Positions 26,173 through 35,691 of a stretch of 64,000 nucleotides of DNA are shown in pieces. The stretch is taken from contig NZ_LT906450.1 of the NCBI RefSeq assembly GCF_900187265.1, forward strand, positions 3,525,444 through 3,589,443, given 5' to 3'. The notes beneath the pieces are model-generated. The model was not told where the DNA came from, made no database searches, and was given only the letters and a program-made list of their open reading frames with translations. The position numbers and the translations under genes were made by a program. Positions within the stretch are counted from its first letter, which is position 1. The number at the start of each line of letters is the position of its first letter. The DNA is from Rhodococcus rhodochrous (GTDB taxonomy: Bacteria > Actinomycetota > Actinomycetes > Mycobacteriales > Mycobacteriaceae).

Positions 26173-28689
26173 TCACGCCCCGGTTCCGGGTCCGATGCCC
26201 GGCATACCCACGAGGACGGGGACCTTGCGGGGGCCGCTGTCGTCGAAGCGGACGGTGGGGTCGGGCTGCTCGGGCGCGTTGACGAACGAGACGAACCGCG
26301 CCAGCTTCTCCGGATCCTCGAGGACGCCGGCCCACTCGTCCTTGTAGCCCTCGACGTGCTTGGCCATCGCGGCCTCGAGATCGTCGGCGATCCCGAGCGC
26401 ATCGTCGCACACGACCTCCTTGAGGTGCTCGAGACCACCCTCGAGTGCGTCGAGCCACGGAGCGGTGCGCTGGAGCCGGTCGGCGGTACGGATGTAGAAC
26501 ATCAGGAACCGGTCGATGTAGCGGACGAGGGTCTCGTCGTCGAGGCCGCCGGCGAGGAGCTGTGCGTGCTTGGGCGACTGGCCGCCGTTGCCGCACACGT
26601 ACAGGTTCCAGCCGTTCTCCGTCGCGATGACACCGACGTCCTTGCCGCGGGCTTCGGCGCATTCACGGGCGCAACCCGACACACCCATCTTCAGCTTGTG
26701 GGGCGATCGCAGTCCGCGGTAACGCAATTCGAGGGCGACGGCCATTCCGACCGAGTCCTGCACGCCGTAGCGGCACCAGGTGGAACCGACGCAGCTCTTG
26801 ACGGTGCGCAGCGACTTGCCGTATGCCTGGCCGGATTCCATGCCGGCGTCGACGAGACGCTTCCAGATCTGCGGGAGCTGTTCGACGCGGGCACCGAACA
26901 GGTCGACGCGCTGACCGCCGGTCATCTTCACGTAGAGACCGAAATCGCGTGCCACCTCACCGATCACGATGAGCTGCTCGGGGGTGCACTCGCCACCGGG
27001 CATGCGCGGCACGACCGAGTAGGTGCCGTTCTTCTGGATGTTGGCGAGGAAGTGGTCGTTCGTGTCCTGCAGACCGGCCTGCTTCGGGTGCAGGATGTGG
27101 TCGGAGTCGGTGGACGCGAGGATCGAGGCGACCACCGGCTTGCAGATGTCACAGCCGTGTCCGGTTCCGTACTGCGCGATGAGCGCGGAGAAGGTGCGGA
27201 TGCCGGTGGCCTGGACGATCTCGAACAGCTCGGCCCGCGACTGCTCGAAGTGCTCGCACAGAGCCTTCGACATCTGCACACCCGACTGCGCGAGCAGCTG
27301 CTTGATACTCGGGAGGCAGCCGCCGCAGGTGGTACCGGCACTCGTGCACGACTTGATCTGCGCGATGTCGCAGGCGCCCTCGGAGATCGCGCCGCAGATC
27401 GCGCCCTTGGTGACACCGTTGCACGAGCACACCTCGGCGTCGTCGGGCAGCGCGCCGGCGCCCGGCTTCTCCCCCACCGGGGAGATCAGCGTGGCCGGAT
27501 CACCCGGCAGTTCGCGGCCCACCAGCGGTCGCAGCGTGCCGTAGGCGGAGGCGTCGCCGACGAGGATGCCACCGAGCAGGGTCTTCGCGTCGTCGGAGAC
27601 GACGAGCTTGGCGTAGGTGCCCTTCGCGGAGTCGGACAGCACGACCTCGAGGGCGCCGGGCGTCGTCGCGTGGGCGTCGCCGAAGCTCGCGACGTCCACG
27701 CCGAGCAGCTTGAGCTTGGTGGACAGGTCGGCGCCGGGGAACTCGGCGGTGCCGCCGACGAGCCGGTCGGCGACGACCTCGGCGGTGCTGTAGCCGGGGG
27801 CGACGAGTCCGTAGCAGGTGCCCTCGACGGCTGCGCATTCACCGATGGCGTAGACGGCCTCGTCCGAGGTGCTCCGGCAGGTGCGGTCGGTGAGCACACC
27901 GCCGCGGCCGCCGAGTTCGAGTCCGGCCTCGCGGGCGAGTTCGTCCTGGGGACGGATGCCGGCGGAGAAGATCACGAGCCCGGCCTCGAGGACGGAGCCG
28001 TCGGACAGGGTCACCTGGAGCGCCTCAGATCCGGCCTCGATCTTCTCGGTGCCCACACCGGTGTGGGTGACGAGGCCGAGGTCGGTGACGAGACGGTCGA
28101 GGACACGGCCGCCGCCCTCGTCGACCTGGGCGGGCATGAGCCGGTTGTTGTACTCGACGACGTGCGGGGTCACGCCCAGCAGGCGCAGCGCGTTGGCGGC
28201 CTCGAGTCCGAGCAGGCCACCACCGATGACGATGCCGGCGAGGCCGGCGGCCTTGGCGCGTTCGGCGGCGGCGCGGATACCGTCGAGATCGTCGAGCGTG
28301 CGGTAGACGAAGCAGCCGGGCAGGTCGTGGCCGGGCACCGGGGGCACGAAGGGGTACGAGCCGGTCGCGAGGACGAGGCTGTCGTAAGGCAGAACGTCGC
28401 CGCCGGCGGTGGTGACGGTGCGGGCCGCGCGGTCGATTCCCACGGCGCGGGTGCCGACACGCAGGTCGACGAGATCGTCTGCTGCGTAGTCGTTTCCGGC
28501 GAGGGCGAGTTCCTTGCGGTCCCAGGCTCCGACGTAGGACGACAGTCCCACGCGGTCGTAGGCGGCGTCGGCCTCCTCGCCGAGCACGGTCACCGACCAG
28601 CTGTTCTGCTCGTCGCGGACGCGAAGGGCTTCGACGAAGCGGTGGGCGACCATTCCGTGTCCGACGACGACGACGTTCTTGCGGCTCAT
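26173..28689 (-). CDS. nirB: NADH-dependent nitrite reductase large subunit NirB
   Basis: Encodes 838 residues, full length. The N-terminal FAD/NAD(P)-binding part (VVVGHGMVAHRFVEAL, GTRAVGIDR, VIGGGLLGLEAANAL) is followed by a BFD-like [2Fe-2S] segment (CSCNGVTKGAICGAI, then CTSAGTTCGGC). The nitrite/sulfite reductase ferredoxin-like halves carry siroheme-[4Fe-4S] ligands in CVGSTWC and SGCAREC. It reduces nitrite to ammonium with six electrons. It sits second in the operon, 30 bp after narK, with the siroheme gene sirB at the end. Confidence 0.96.
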   Translation of the reverse strand: MSRKNVVVVGHGMVAHRFVEALRVRDEQNSWSVTVLGEEADAAYDRVGLSSYVGAWDRKELALAGNDYAADDLVDLRVGTRAVGIDRAARTVTTAGGDVLPYDSLVLATGSYPFVPPVPGHDLPGCFVYRTLDDLDGIRAAAERAKAAGLAGIVIGGGLLGLEAANALRLLGVTPHVVEYNNRLMPAQVDEGGGRVLDRLVTDLGLVTHTGVGTEKIEAGSEALQVTLSDGSVLEAGLVIFSAGIRPQDELAREAGLELGGRGGVLTDRTCRSTSDEAVYAIGECAAVEGTCYGLVAPGYSTAEVVADRLVGGTAEFPGADLSTKLKLLGVDVASFGDAHATTPGALEVVLSDSAKGTYAKLVVSDDAKTLLGGILVGDASAYGTLRPLVGRELPGDPATLISPVGEKPGAGALPDDAEVCSCNGVTKGAICGAISEGACDIAQIKSCTSAGTTCGGCLPSIKQLLAQSGVQMSKALCEHFEQSRAELFEIVQATGIRTFSALIAQYGTGHGCDICKPVVASILASTDSDHILHPKQAGLQDTNDHFLANIQKNGTYSVVPRMPGGECTPEQLIVIGEVARDFGLYVKMTGGQRVDLFGARVEQLPQIWKRLVDAGMESGQAYGKSLRTVKSCVGSTWCRYGVQDSVGMAVALELRYRGLRSPHKLKMGVSGCARECAEARGKDVGVIATENGWNLYVCGNGGQSPKHAQLLAGGLDDETLVRYIDRFLMFYIRTADRLQRTAPWLDALEGGLEHLKEVVCDDALGIADDLEAAMAKHVEGYKDEWAGVLEDPEKLARFVSFVNAPEQPDPTVRFDDSGPRKVPVLVGMPGIGPGTGA

Positions 28690-28719
28690 GATGTTCTCTT
28701 TCTTCGTGCCGGGGATCGG

Positions 28720-30174
28720 TCAGACTGCGACGCGGGCCGGGGCGGGAGCCTCGGTGGACGGCTCGCTCGTGGGGGTGGTGTGGGGGCGGCGGAGGAAGAC
28801 GAACCAGGTGACCGCGATGCACACGAGGTAGAAGATCGCGAAGACCCAGAAGGCCATCGTCGCGGACTGCGCCTCGCCGCCGTAGGAGGCACGGAAGACC
28901 AGGTTGATGCCGACGCCGCCGAGTCCGCCGATGGCACCGGCGAAGCCGATGAGGGCACCGGACATGCTGCGCGACCAGGCGGCCTTCTCGTCGCGATCCA
29001 GTTCGTCGAGATCCTGCGCACGGGCCTCGAAGATGGACGGGATCATCTTGTAGACCGAGCCGTTGCCGAGCCCGGAGAGCAGGAACAGGGCGATGAAGCC
29101 GAGCACCATGGCGGTCAGTACGCCGCCGGTCGCGGCGCCGGTGGTGCGGTCGTCGAGGGTGCCGGCGACGATGAGCACCGCGGCGGCCAGGGCCATCGCG
29201 ACGAAGGTGTAGAGGGTGATCTTCCCGCCGCCGATGCGGTCGGCGAGCTTTCCGCCGAGCGGGCGCGAGATGGATCCGAGGAGCGGGCCGATGAAGGCGA
29301 TCTGCGCGGCGTGCAGGGCGGCCTGGGCGGGGGTGTCGCCGCCGGCGAGGAAGTTGATCTGCAGGACCTGCCCGAAGGCGAAGCTGAAGCCGATGAACGA
29401 ACCGAAGGTGCCGATGTAGAGGAAGGAGATGATCCACGAGTCGCGGAACTTCAGTGCGGTGCCCATGGCCCGCAGGTCGGCCTTCTGGTCACGGAGGTTG
29501 TCCATGAACAGTGCGGCGCCGAGCGCGGCGACGGCGCACAGGACCAGGTAGACCGCGCACACGATCCAGGGCTCGGTGTTACCGACGGTGGCGATGACGA
29601 GCAGGCCGATCAGCTGGACGGCCGGGACACCGATGTTTCCGCCACCGGCGTTGAGTCCGAGGGCCCAGCCCTTCAGGCGCTGCGGGTAGAAGGCGTTGAT
29701 GTTGGTCATCGACGACGCGAAGTTTCCGCCGCCGACGCCGGCGAGCGCCGCGACCAGCATGAACGTGGTGTAGGAGTGGCCCGGGTTCAGCATCAGGTAC
29801 AGCGCACCGATGGTGGGGATCAGCAGTACCAGGGCGCTGAAGATGGTCCAGTTACGGCCACCGAAGCGGGCGGTGGCGACGGTGTAGGGAATGCGGAGGA
29901 TCGCGCCGACGAGTGTGGGGACCGCAACCAGGAAGAACTTGCCGGCGGCGTCGATGCCGTACACCTCGGTGGGCATGAACAGCACCATGACCGACCAGAT
30001 CGACCAGACGGAGAAGCCGACGTGTTCGGCGATCACCGACCAGATCAGGTTGCGCTTGGCGACCTGCTTACCGCCGGCCTCCCACGCCTCCACATCCTCG
30101 GCGTCCCACCGATCGATGTTGTGGTTGCGTCCGAATTTGTCTCTGAGACTTTCATTTTCGATGAAGGTCGTCAT
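28720..30174 (-). CDS. narK: Nitrate/nitrite transporter NarK family (MFS)
   Basis: Encodes 484 residues with about 12 hydrophobic helices. Signature glycine-rich segments of nitrate/nitrite porters are present: GVGGGNFASSMTNINAFYP and GWALGLNAGGGNIGV. RIPYTVATARFGG follows helix 2. It imports nitrate and/or exports nitrite. The ATG is preceded by GGAGGAACGGCG. It is the promoter-proximal gene of the nitrite operon. No clear GlnR box could be identified in the 122 bp upstream. Confidence 0.93.
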   Translation of the reverse strand: MTTFIENESLRDKFGRNHNIDRWDAEDVEAWEAGGKQVAKRNLIWSVIAEHVGFSVWSIWSVMVLFMPTEVYGIDAAGKFFLVAVPTLVGAILRIPYTVATARFGGRNWTIFSALVLLIPTIGALYLMLNPGHSYTTFMLVAALAGVGGGNFASSMTNINAFYPQRLKGWALGLNAGGGNIGVPAVQLIGLLVIATVGNTEPWIVCAVYLVLCAVAALGAALFMDNLRDQKADLRAMGTALKFRDSWIISFLYIGTFGSFIGFSFAFGQVLQINFLAGGDTPAQAALHAAQIAFIGPLLGSISRPLGGKLADRIGGGKITLYTFVAMALAAAVLIVAGTLDDRTTGAATGGVLTAMVLGFIALFLLSGLGNGSVYKMIPSIFEARAQDLDELDRDEKAAWSRSMSGALIGFAGAIGGLGGVGINLVFRASYGGEAQSATMAFWVFAIFYLVCIAVTWFVFLRRPHTTPTSEPSTEAPAPARVAV

Positions 30175-30296
30175 CGCCGTTCCTCCTCGGGTCCGTGTTG
30201 ATCCCAAAGGTAGGAAACGGGTGTTGCTACGGTGCTGCCCGCGGTGACCGTCGCGTCAAGAGTTGCTCACCCCGGCCCCGGCCGCCCTGTGAGGTG

Positions 30297-31160
30297 TTAC
30301 AGGAGGAACCGCACGAGGTCGGCGGTGTGCGCCAGGCCCGGGAAGGCGTCCTCGGTCGAGCGCGGGTGCAGCGCGTGCACGGCCAGCCGGAAGATCACCG
30401 CGCGCAGCAGCATCTGCGGCCATTCCGGCAGATCCTCCCAGCGGCCGATGAGTCCTTCGTCGGCCCCGCCCCACGACAGCGCGTCGACGACGGCGACGGC
30501 GGCCGCCCACGAGGCCGGACGCCAATAGGGAGTGATGTCGGTCAGGCCGGGCGCCGCACGCCCGGCGAACAGGACCGTGCCGAACAGGTCGCCGTGGACG
30601 AGCTGATCGGGCAGGTGCACGGGCTTGCGGAAGGTCGCGAGCTGGTTGATCAGGTCGAGACTCTTGCGGCCGTCGGGGGTCACCGTCTCGGGCGCCCCCG
30701 CCGCGCGGGCGCTGCGCAGGGGCACGGTCTCCCAGGCCGCGCGGTCGGCAGCGACGAAGACGTCGACGTCCTCCCAGGGTGCGACGGGTGGCTGCATGAG
30801 GAAACGGGGACGTTCGAGCTGCGCGGTGGCGGTGTGCAGCCGCAGCGACAGCGAGACCACTTCGTCGTGCCGGGGCTCGGACGTGCCGACGATGTAGGTG
30901 TCGGCGCGCCATCCGGAGACCACGTAGCGACCGTCGGTGGACCGCACCGGGCGGGCCAGCCGCACGCCGTCGACGGTCAGGGTCTCCCGCACTTTGGCGG
31001 ACCAGGCCGCGCGGGCGTGATCGGCGACTCGGGACAGCACGACGTCCCCACACCGGAAGCCTCCGTCCCAGTCGGGTCCGAGCGGGACCGGTTCGACATC
31101 ACGGAGACCGAATGTGGAGCACACGTGCTGAGGCGGTTCGGGTGAGCTCACGACGCTCAA
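30297..31160 (-). CDS. TIGR02569-type hypothetical protein, kinase-like remnant
   Basis: Encodes 287 residues from TTG (or 284 from GTG at 31151). It matches the actinobacterial family represented by Rv3205c. The segment QLVHGDLFGTVLFAG followed by GLTDITPYWRPASW resembles the HGDLxxxN...IDF loops of aminoglycoside phosphotransferase-like kinases, but the Asn and metal-binding Asp-Phe are altered. Activity as a kinase is therefore uncertain. It may be transcribed with moeZ, 66 bp upstream. Confidence 0.72.
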   Translation of the reverse strand: MSVVSSPEPPQHVCSTFGLRDVEPVPLGPDWDGGFRCGDVVLSRVADHARAAWSAKVRETLTVDGVRLARPVRSTDGRYVVSGWRADTYIVGTSEPRHDEVVSLSLRLHTATAQLERPRFLMQPPVAPWEDVDVFVAADRAAWETVPLRSARAAGAPETVTPDGRKSLDLINQLATFRKPVHLPDQLVHGDLFGTVLFAGRAAPGLTDITPYWRPASWAAAVAVVDALSWGGADEGLIGRWEDLPEWPQMLLRAVIFRLAVHALHPRSTEDAFPGLAHTADLVRFLL

Positions 31161-31226
31161 CCTACCTCCGCAAACCGCCCGGATCGGGAAGGCACTCCGC
31201 TGTTTCAGGTCACAACGAGGTCACCG

Positions 31227-32420
31227 TCAGTAGACCGGTAACGAGGTGTCGACCTGCTGCGCCCACGCGATCACGCCACCATGCAGATGTGTCGCATCCG
31301 AGAATCCGGCGCGCGCAAGCACTTCGAGCGCCTCGGCCGAGCGGATGCCCGTCTTGCAGTACAGCACGATCGGGGTGTTCTGCGGCAGGTCGGCGAGGGC
31401 CTCACCGGAGAGGATGCGGTCCTTCGGGACGAGCCGGGCACCGTCGATACGGACGATCTCCCATTCGACGGGTTCGCGCACGTCGATCAGCGCGAGGTCG
31501 CGGCCCTCGTCGAGCATGCGGCGCAGTTCGGTGGGGGTGACGGCCGATCGCGCCGACGCGGCGGCATCGGGAACGATCCCGCAGAAGGCCTCGTAGTCGA
31601 CCAGTTCGGTGACCGGCACCCGTCCCGGATCGCGGCGCAGGGTCACCGTGCGGAACGACATCGCGAGCGCGTCGTAGATCATGAGGCGGCCGAGCAACGG
31701 CTCACCGATCCCCGTGATGAGCTTGATCGCCTCGGTGGCCATGACGGTGCCGATCGTGCCGGGCAGGACACCGAGCACACCACCCTCGGCGCACGAGGGA
31801 ACCATCCCCGGCGGCGGGGCCTCGGGGTAGAGGTCTCGGTAGTTCAGGCCGCGCCCGTCGGGGGCGTCCTCCCAGAACACCGATACCTGGCCCTCGAACC
31901 GGAAGATCGAGCCCCACACGTACGGCTTGCCGGCGAGGACGGCGGCGTCGTTGACGAGATAGCGGGTCGCGAAGTTGTCGGTGCCGTCGAGGATCAGGTC
32001 GTACTGCTCGAACAGCTGCACGGCGTTGCCCGACTCCAGCCGCGTCTCGTGCAGGCGCACGGTGACGCCGTCGTTGATGGCCAGGATGCTGTCGCGGGCG
32101 CTCTCCCCCTTGGACCGTCCGACGTCGGAACGGCCGTGGATCACCTGACGCTGCAGGTTCGACGTCTCCACGTCGTCGAACTCGACGATGCCGATCGTGC
32201 CGACGCCCGCCGCCGCGAGATACAGCAGTGCGGGCGAACCGAGCCCGCCGGCACCGATGCACAGCACCCGCGCGTTCTTCAGCCGTCGCTGACCGGTGAC
32301 CCCGACATTCGGGATGATCAGGTGACGGCTGTACCGCGCGACCTCCTCGTGACCGAGCTCCGGGCCGGGTTCCACCAACGGCGGAAGGGATCGGCGCGTC
32401 GACGGTGTCGTTGCGGTCAC
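31227..32420 (-). CDS. moeZ: Adenylyltransferase/sulfurtransferase MoeZ
   Basis: Encodes 397 residues. The E1-like MoeB domain has the ATP motif GAGGLGS (56-62) and DGTDNFATRYLVND. A C-terminal rhodanese domain has the catalytic loop CKTGIRS (Cys355). It activates MoaD-type or other sulfur-carrier C-termini and transfers sulfur for molybdopterin and cysteine synthesis. The usual zinc CxxC pair of MoeB is not evident, as in other actinobacterial MoeZ. The GTG at 32420 is chosen because AGGAG lies 6 bp upstream; the in-frame ATG at 32459 has no such site. Confidence 0.93.
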   Translation of the reverse strand: MTATTPSTRRSLPPLVEPGPELGHEEVARYSRHLIIPNVGVTGQRRLKNARVLCIGAGGLGSPALLYLAAAGVGTIGIVEFDDVETSNLQRQVIHGRSDVGRSKGESARDSILAINDGVTVRLHETRLESGNAVQLFEQYDLILDGTDNFATRYLVNDAAVLAGKPYVWGSIFRFEGQVSVFWEDAPDGRGLNYRDLYPEAPPPGMVPSCAEGGVLGVLPGTIGTVMATEAIKLITGIGEPLLGRLMIYDALAMSFRTVTLRRDPGRVPVTELVDYEAFCGIVPDAAASARSAVTPTELRRMLDEGRDLALIDVREPVEWEIVRIDGARLVPKDRILSGEALADLPQNTPIVLYCKTGIRSAEALEVLARAGFSDATHLHGGVIAWAQQVDTSLPVY

Positions 32421-32511
32421 GGGTTCTCCTGTCGCGATGCGTCCTGCGTCACCGTCCATGGTGCCATTCGTTGCTGCAATCCCCGTCCGGCCCGTCGACC
32501 CCGACCGGCGC

Positions 32512-33570
32512 CTACGCCCGCGGGTACGGCCACGGGTTGAACCGGCATCGCGCCCCGTCGGCGGGGACCGTGCCGCCCGGGTCCAGGCGCGCGATGTCGT
32601 CGTTGGCGGTACCGAAGGTCTGCTGCATCATGATCGGCGCGAGGCCGCCGTCGGTGGTGCAGGCATCGTGTTGCGCCAGGCCGATGGCGTGGCCGACCTC
32701 GTGGTTGACAACGTACTGGCGGTACGACCCGATGTCGCCCTGGAAAGCGACGGCCCCGCGCACCCACCGCGCTTCGTTGAGGAACACCCGCTCCATGGAG
32801 GGGTTGAAGCACGATCCCTCGAGCGGGATGTCGTAACCGCATCCTTCGCGGATGGTCATCTGCGAGGTGAGGGAGATCCGGAAGTCCGGCTCGCCGGTGT
32901 CGATCCGACGGAAGGCGACCGCCTCGTCGCCGATCCAGCTGCGCGGGTCGGCGAGGGTCCGGTCGACCATCGTCGCGAAGGCCGCGTCGCCGCCGTAGCC
33001 GGTGGTGTCGATGCCCTCCTCGAGTTCCACCGTGTAGGTGAACACACGGGTCTGCCCCGCGCCGACCTGCCCCGTGGTGCCGGGCACGACCCGCCACTCC
33101 CGCGCACCGACCTCCGTGAACGGGCCGCCCTCCGGCAGCGCACCGGACTCGAGCGACTCGGGGAAGGTTCCCTCGGGTTGCGGGGCCTCGACGATGATCT
33201 CGGTGACCTCGCTCGCGACGATCGGGTCGGCGGGCTCCTCCGCTCCGGCGCCACGCGCGGCGTCCCACAGCACGATCAGGGTCACGACGGCGAGGATCGG
33301 AACGGCGTAGGCGCGCCAGCCGTAGGTGGCGACGAATCTGCCCACGCGGGTCTGTTTACGGACGTCGCGCTCGGGTCGCGGTCGGCGAGGCGGTCGGTCC
33401 GACCGTCCCACCGGGTCCCACACGGCGCGCAGAGGCTGGTGCGACCTACGCCCCGGCTCGGTTCGTTCCGTTCCTCGCGACCGGGACGAACCGGACAGCG
33501 TCGGGGAAGGATCTGTCGGCGAGGAGCCCTGCGGACCCCTGCTCTCGCGCACTCCTCCACGCTCGATCAC
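32512..33570 (-). CDS. DUF3152 membrane-anchored metalloprotease-like protein
   Basis: Encodes 352 residues from GTG, counterpart of Rv3207c. A basic, Ser/Pro/Arg-rich cytosolic N-terminus (1-75) precedes one transmembrane helix (about 83-101) and an extracytoplasmic domain. That domain has HEVGHAIGLAQH (290-301) and a later Met (APIMMQ), resembling metzincins except that the third His is one residue later than usual. Two Cys pairs may form disulfides. The family is restricted to actinobacteria; the substrate is unknown. Confidence 0.85.
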   Translation of the reverse strand: MIERGGVRESRGPQGSSPTDPSPTLSGSSRSRGTERTEPGRRSHQPLRAVWDPVGRSDRPPRRPRPERDVRKQTRVGRFVATYGWRAYAVPILAVVTLIVLWDAARGAGAEEPADPIVASEVTEIIVEAPQPEGTFPESLESGALPEGGPFTEVGAREWRVVPGTTGQVGAGQTRVFTYTVELEEGIDTTGYGGDAAFATMVDRTLADPRSWIGDEAVAFRRIDTGEPDFRISLTSQMTIREGCGYDIPLEGSCFNPSMERVFLNEARWVRGAVAFQGDIGSYRQYVVNHEVGHAIGLAQHDACTTDGGLAPIMMQQTFGTANDDIARLDPGGTVPADGARCRFNPWPYPRA

Positions 33571-33585
33571 GGATGTCAGGATGTC

Positions 33586-33606
33586 ATATCGAGACCATTT
33601 CGATAT
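33586..33606. promoter_or_regulatory. 21-bp inverted repeat upstream of the TetR gene
   Basis: ATATCGA (33586-33592), 7-bp spacer, TCGATAT (33600-33606), perfect arms. A further TTCGATAT half-site lies at 33672-33679. It sits in the divergent DUF3152/TetR intergenic region, a likely operator. Confidence 0.5.
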
Positions 33607-33678
33607 CCGAAGCGCCGAACGCGCGCCCTATCCGTGCACCGGGAACGGATACTGGTCGGTAGGCCGGTCCGTTCGATA

Positions 33679-33701
33679 TGCAGGTTCACCTGTAACCTGC
33701 A
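33679..33701. promoter_or_regulatory. 23-bp inverted repeat, candidate TetR operator
   Basis: TGCAGGTT, 7-bp spacer CACCTGT, AACCTGCA: perfect 8-bp arms. Located 61 bp before the TetR start, it is the best candidate for autoregulation. Confidence 0.55.
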
Positions 33702-33744
33702 AAGACGAGGAGCGCCGAGGTGGCACAGGCCACTGTCGGAGTAG

Positions 33745-34479
<735 letters not shown>

Positions 34480-34497
34480 GTACATACCGAGAACGAC

Positions 34498-34530
34498 GAA
34501 CGGGCCGGGGCGCCATGCCCCGGCCCGTTC
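34498..34530. terminator. Bidirectional terminator between TetR and DUF3107 genes
   Basis: Perfect 14-bp arms gaacgggccggggc (34498-34511) and gccccggcccgttc (34517-34530) with a 5-nt loop, followed by tcgtc. It is placed between converging genes. Confidence 0.8.
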
Positions 34531-34543
34531 TCGTCGGTCGCTC

Positions 34544-34774
34544 TCAGTTGGCGGCGAAGCCGACCTTGCCCAGCGTGGCAGGACCGATGTCCACGTAGCT
34601 GATCTTGGCGGCCTGCACGAGAACCTTGCGGCCCTTCTCGTCGACAAGGGCGAGCACCCCGTCGTCGGCGCCGTTCAACGCGGCCCGGACGAGCTTCTCC
34701 ACCTCGTCGGGCGTCTGGTCGCTGACGACGACAACTTCGCGCGGGCTGTCCGCGACGCCGATCTTGACCTCCAC
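34544..34774 (-). CDS. DUF3107 protein (TB9.4 type)
   Basis: Encodes 76 residues: MEVKIGVADSPREVVV, then a helix PDEVEKLVRAAL and the LALVDEKGRKVLV strand. It matches the small actinobacterial DUF3107 family (Rv3208A). Cytosolic, function unknown. Convergent with the TetR gene. Confidence 0.88.
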   Translation of the reverse strand: MEVKIGVADSPREVVVVSDQTPDEVEKLVRAALNGADDGVLALVDEKGRKVLVQAAKISYVDIGPATLGKVGFAAN

Positions 34775-34831
34775 GGTGGACCTCCGATTCTCATGCGTTG
34801 AAACCGAGCTGGTACTGCTGTCAGCCCCAGG

Positions 34832-35536
34832 CTAATGCAGTCCGAGCACCGACATCCGCTCGGCGTGCTCGACCTGCATGCGATCGAACAGCGCGGCGAT
34901 GTTCGTCAGGTCGCCGGACGCGAGAATCACCAGCTCGGCGAGTTCCTCGTTCTGTGCGAGGACGTACTGCGCCTGGGTGATGGCCTCGCCGAGCAGCCGG
35001 CGCCCCCACAGCATCAGACGGTCCTTCTGCAGCGGGCTGCGCTCGACGACCTCGCGGACCTCCTGCACCACGAACTCGGAATGGCCGGTCTCGGCGAGGA
35101 CCTCCCGGACCACCGTGGACACCTCGGGAGCGAGCATGTCGGCGATCTCACAGTAGAAATCCGCGGCGATCCCGTCACCGACGTATGCCTTCACGAGAAC
35201 CTCGAGCCACGTCGACGGAGTGGTCGAGGCGTGGTAGGCGTCGAGGGCCTTGCGGTAGGGCTCCATCGCCGCGTAGATCTCGACACCACGATCGGTGAGC
35301 GCGGTGTGGAGCGTCTCGAAATGGCTCATCTCCGCAGCTGCCATGCTTGCGAGGGCGACCCGCCCGCGCAGGGACGGGGAGAACCGTGCGTCCTCGGCGA
35401 GCCGGTAGAACGCCGAGATCTCGCCGTACGCGAGCACCGCGAAGAGCTCTGCGACACCGGGGTGATCGGCGGGGACTGCGGGTCCGCCCGGCGTCGTGCC
35501 GGACTCGGAGGTGGACTGCGGCGTATCGGCTCCCAT
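34832..35536 (-). CDS. Ferritin-like fold protein (Rv3210c type)
   Basis: Encodes 234 residues, mostly helical. Metal-binding candidates for a ferritin-like four-helix bundle are E39 in AYGEISAFYRL, the ExxH pair in AAAEMSHFETLH and a later ETGHSEF. It resembles MiaE-like/ferritin-like actinobacterial proteins of unknown substrate. It is divergent from rhlE across 155 bp. Confidence 0.8.
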   Translation of the reverse strand: MGADTPQSTSESGTTPGGPAVPADHPGVAELFAVLAYGEISAFYRLAEDARFSPSLRGRVALASMAAAEMSHFETLHTALTDRGVEIYAAMEPYRKALDAYHASTTPSTWLEVLVKAYVGDGIAADFYCEIADMLAPEVSTVVREVLAETGHSEFVVQEVREVVERSPLQKDRLMLWGRRLLGEAITQAQYVLAQNEELAELVILASGDLTNIAALFDRMQVEHAERMSVLGLH

Positions 35537-35580
35537 GACGACGAAGCGTAGTACTACCTCGTGGAATGCGCCGGAACCGG

Positions 35581-35586
35581 TACAAT
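35581..35586 (+). promoter_or_regulatory. Possible -10 box upstream of rhlE
   Basis: TACAAT fits a primary-sigma -10. The best -35 at 16-17 bp spacing (ctcgtg region, 35558-35564) is poor. It implies a 5' UTR of about 100-180 nt for rhlE. Confidence 0.4.
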
Positions 35587-35691
35587 GGATCGGGAAGCCC
35601 GCGCTTCGAGCCGCCGACCGTGGCCCGCGAGCTTCCCAGATAATGTGCGCGCACCCGAACTGCGGATCGCTGCCGCGCTTCGCCGAGCCTG

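Noticed and set aside
26116-30201. 1361-codon ORF on the plus strand over narK and nirB
   Set aside because: Antisense to two clear gene families, with Gly/Asp/Val/Arg/His composition typical of a high-GC shadow frame.
30175-30296. GlnR box upstream of narK
   Set aside because: Only loose half-site matches (GTAGC, GTTTC) with wrong orientation or spacing for GTnAC-N6-GAAAC.
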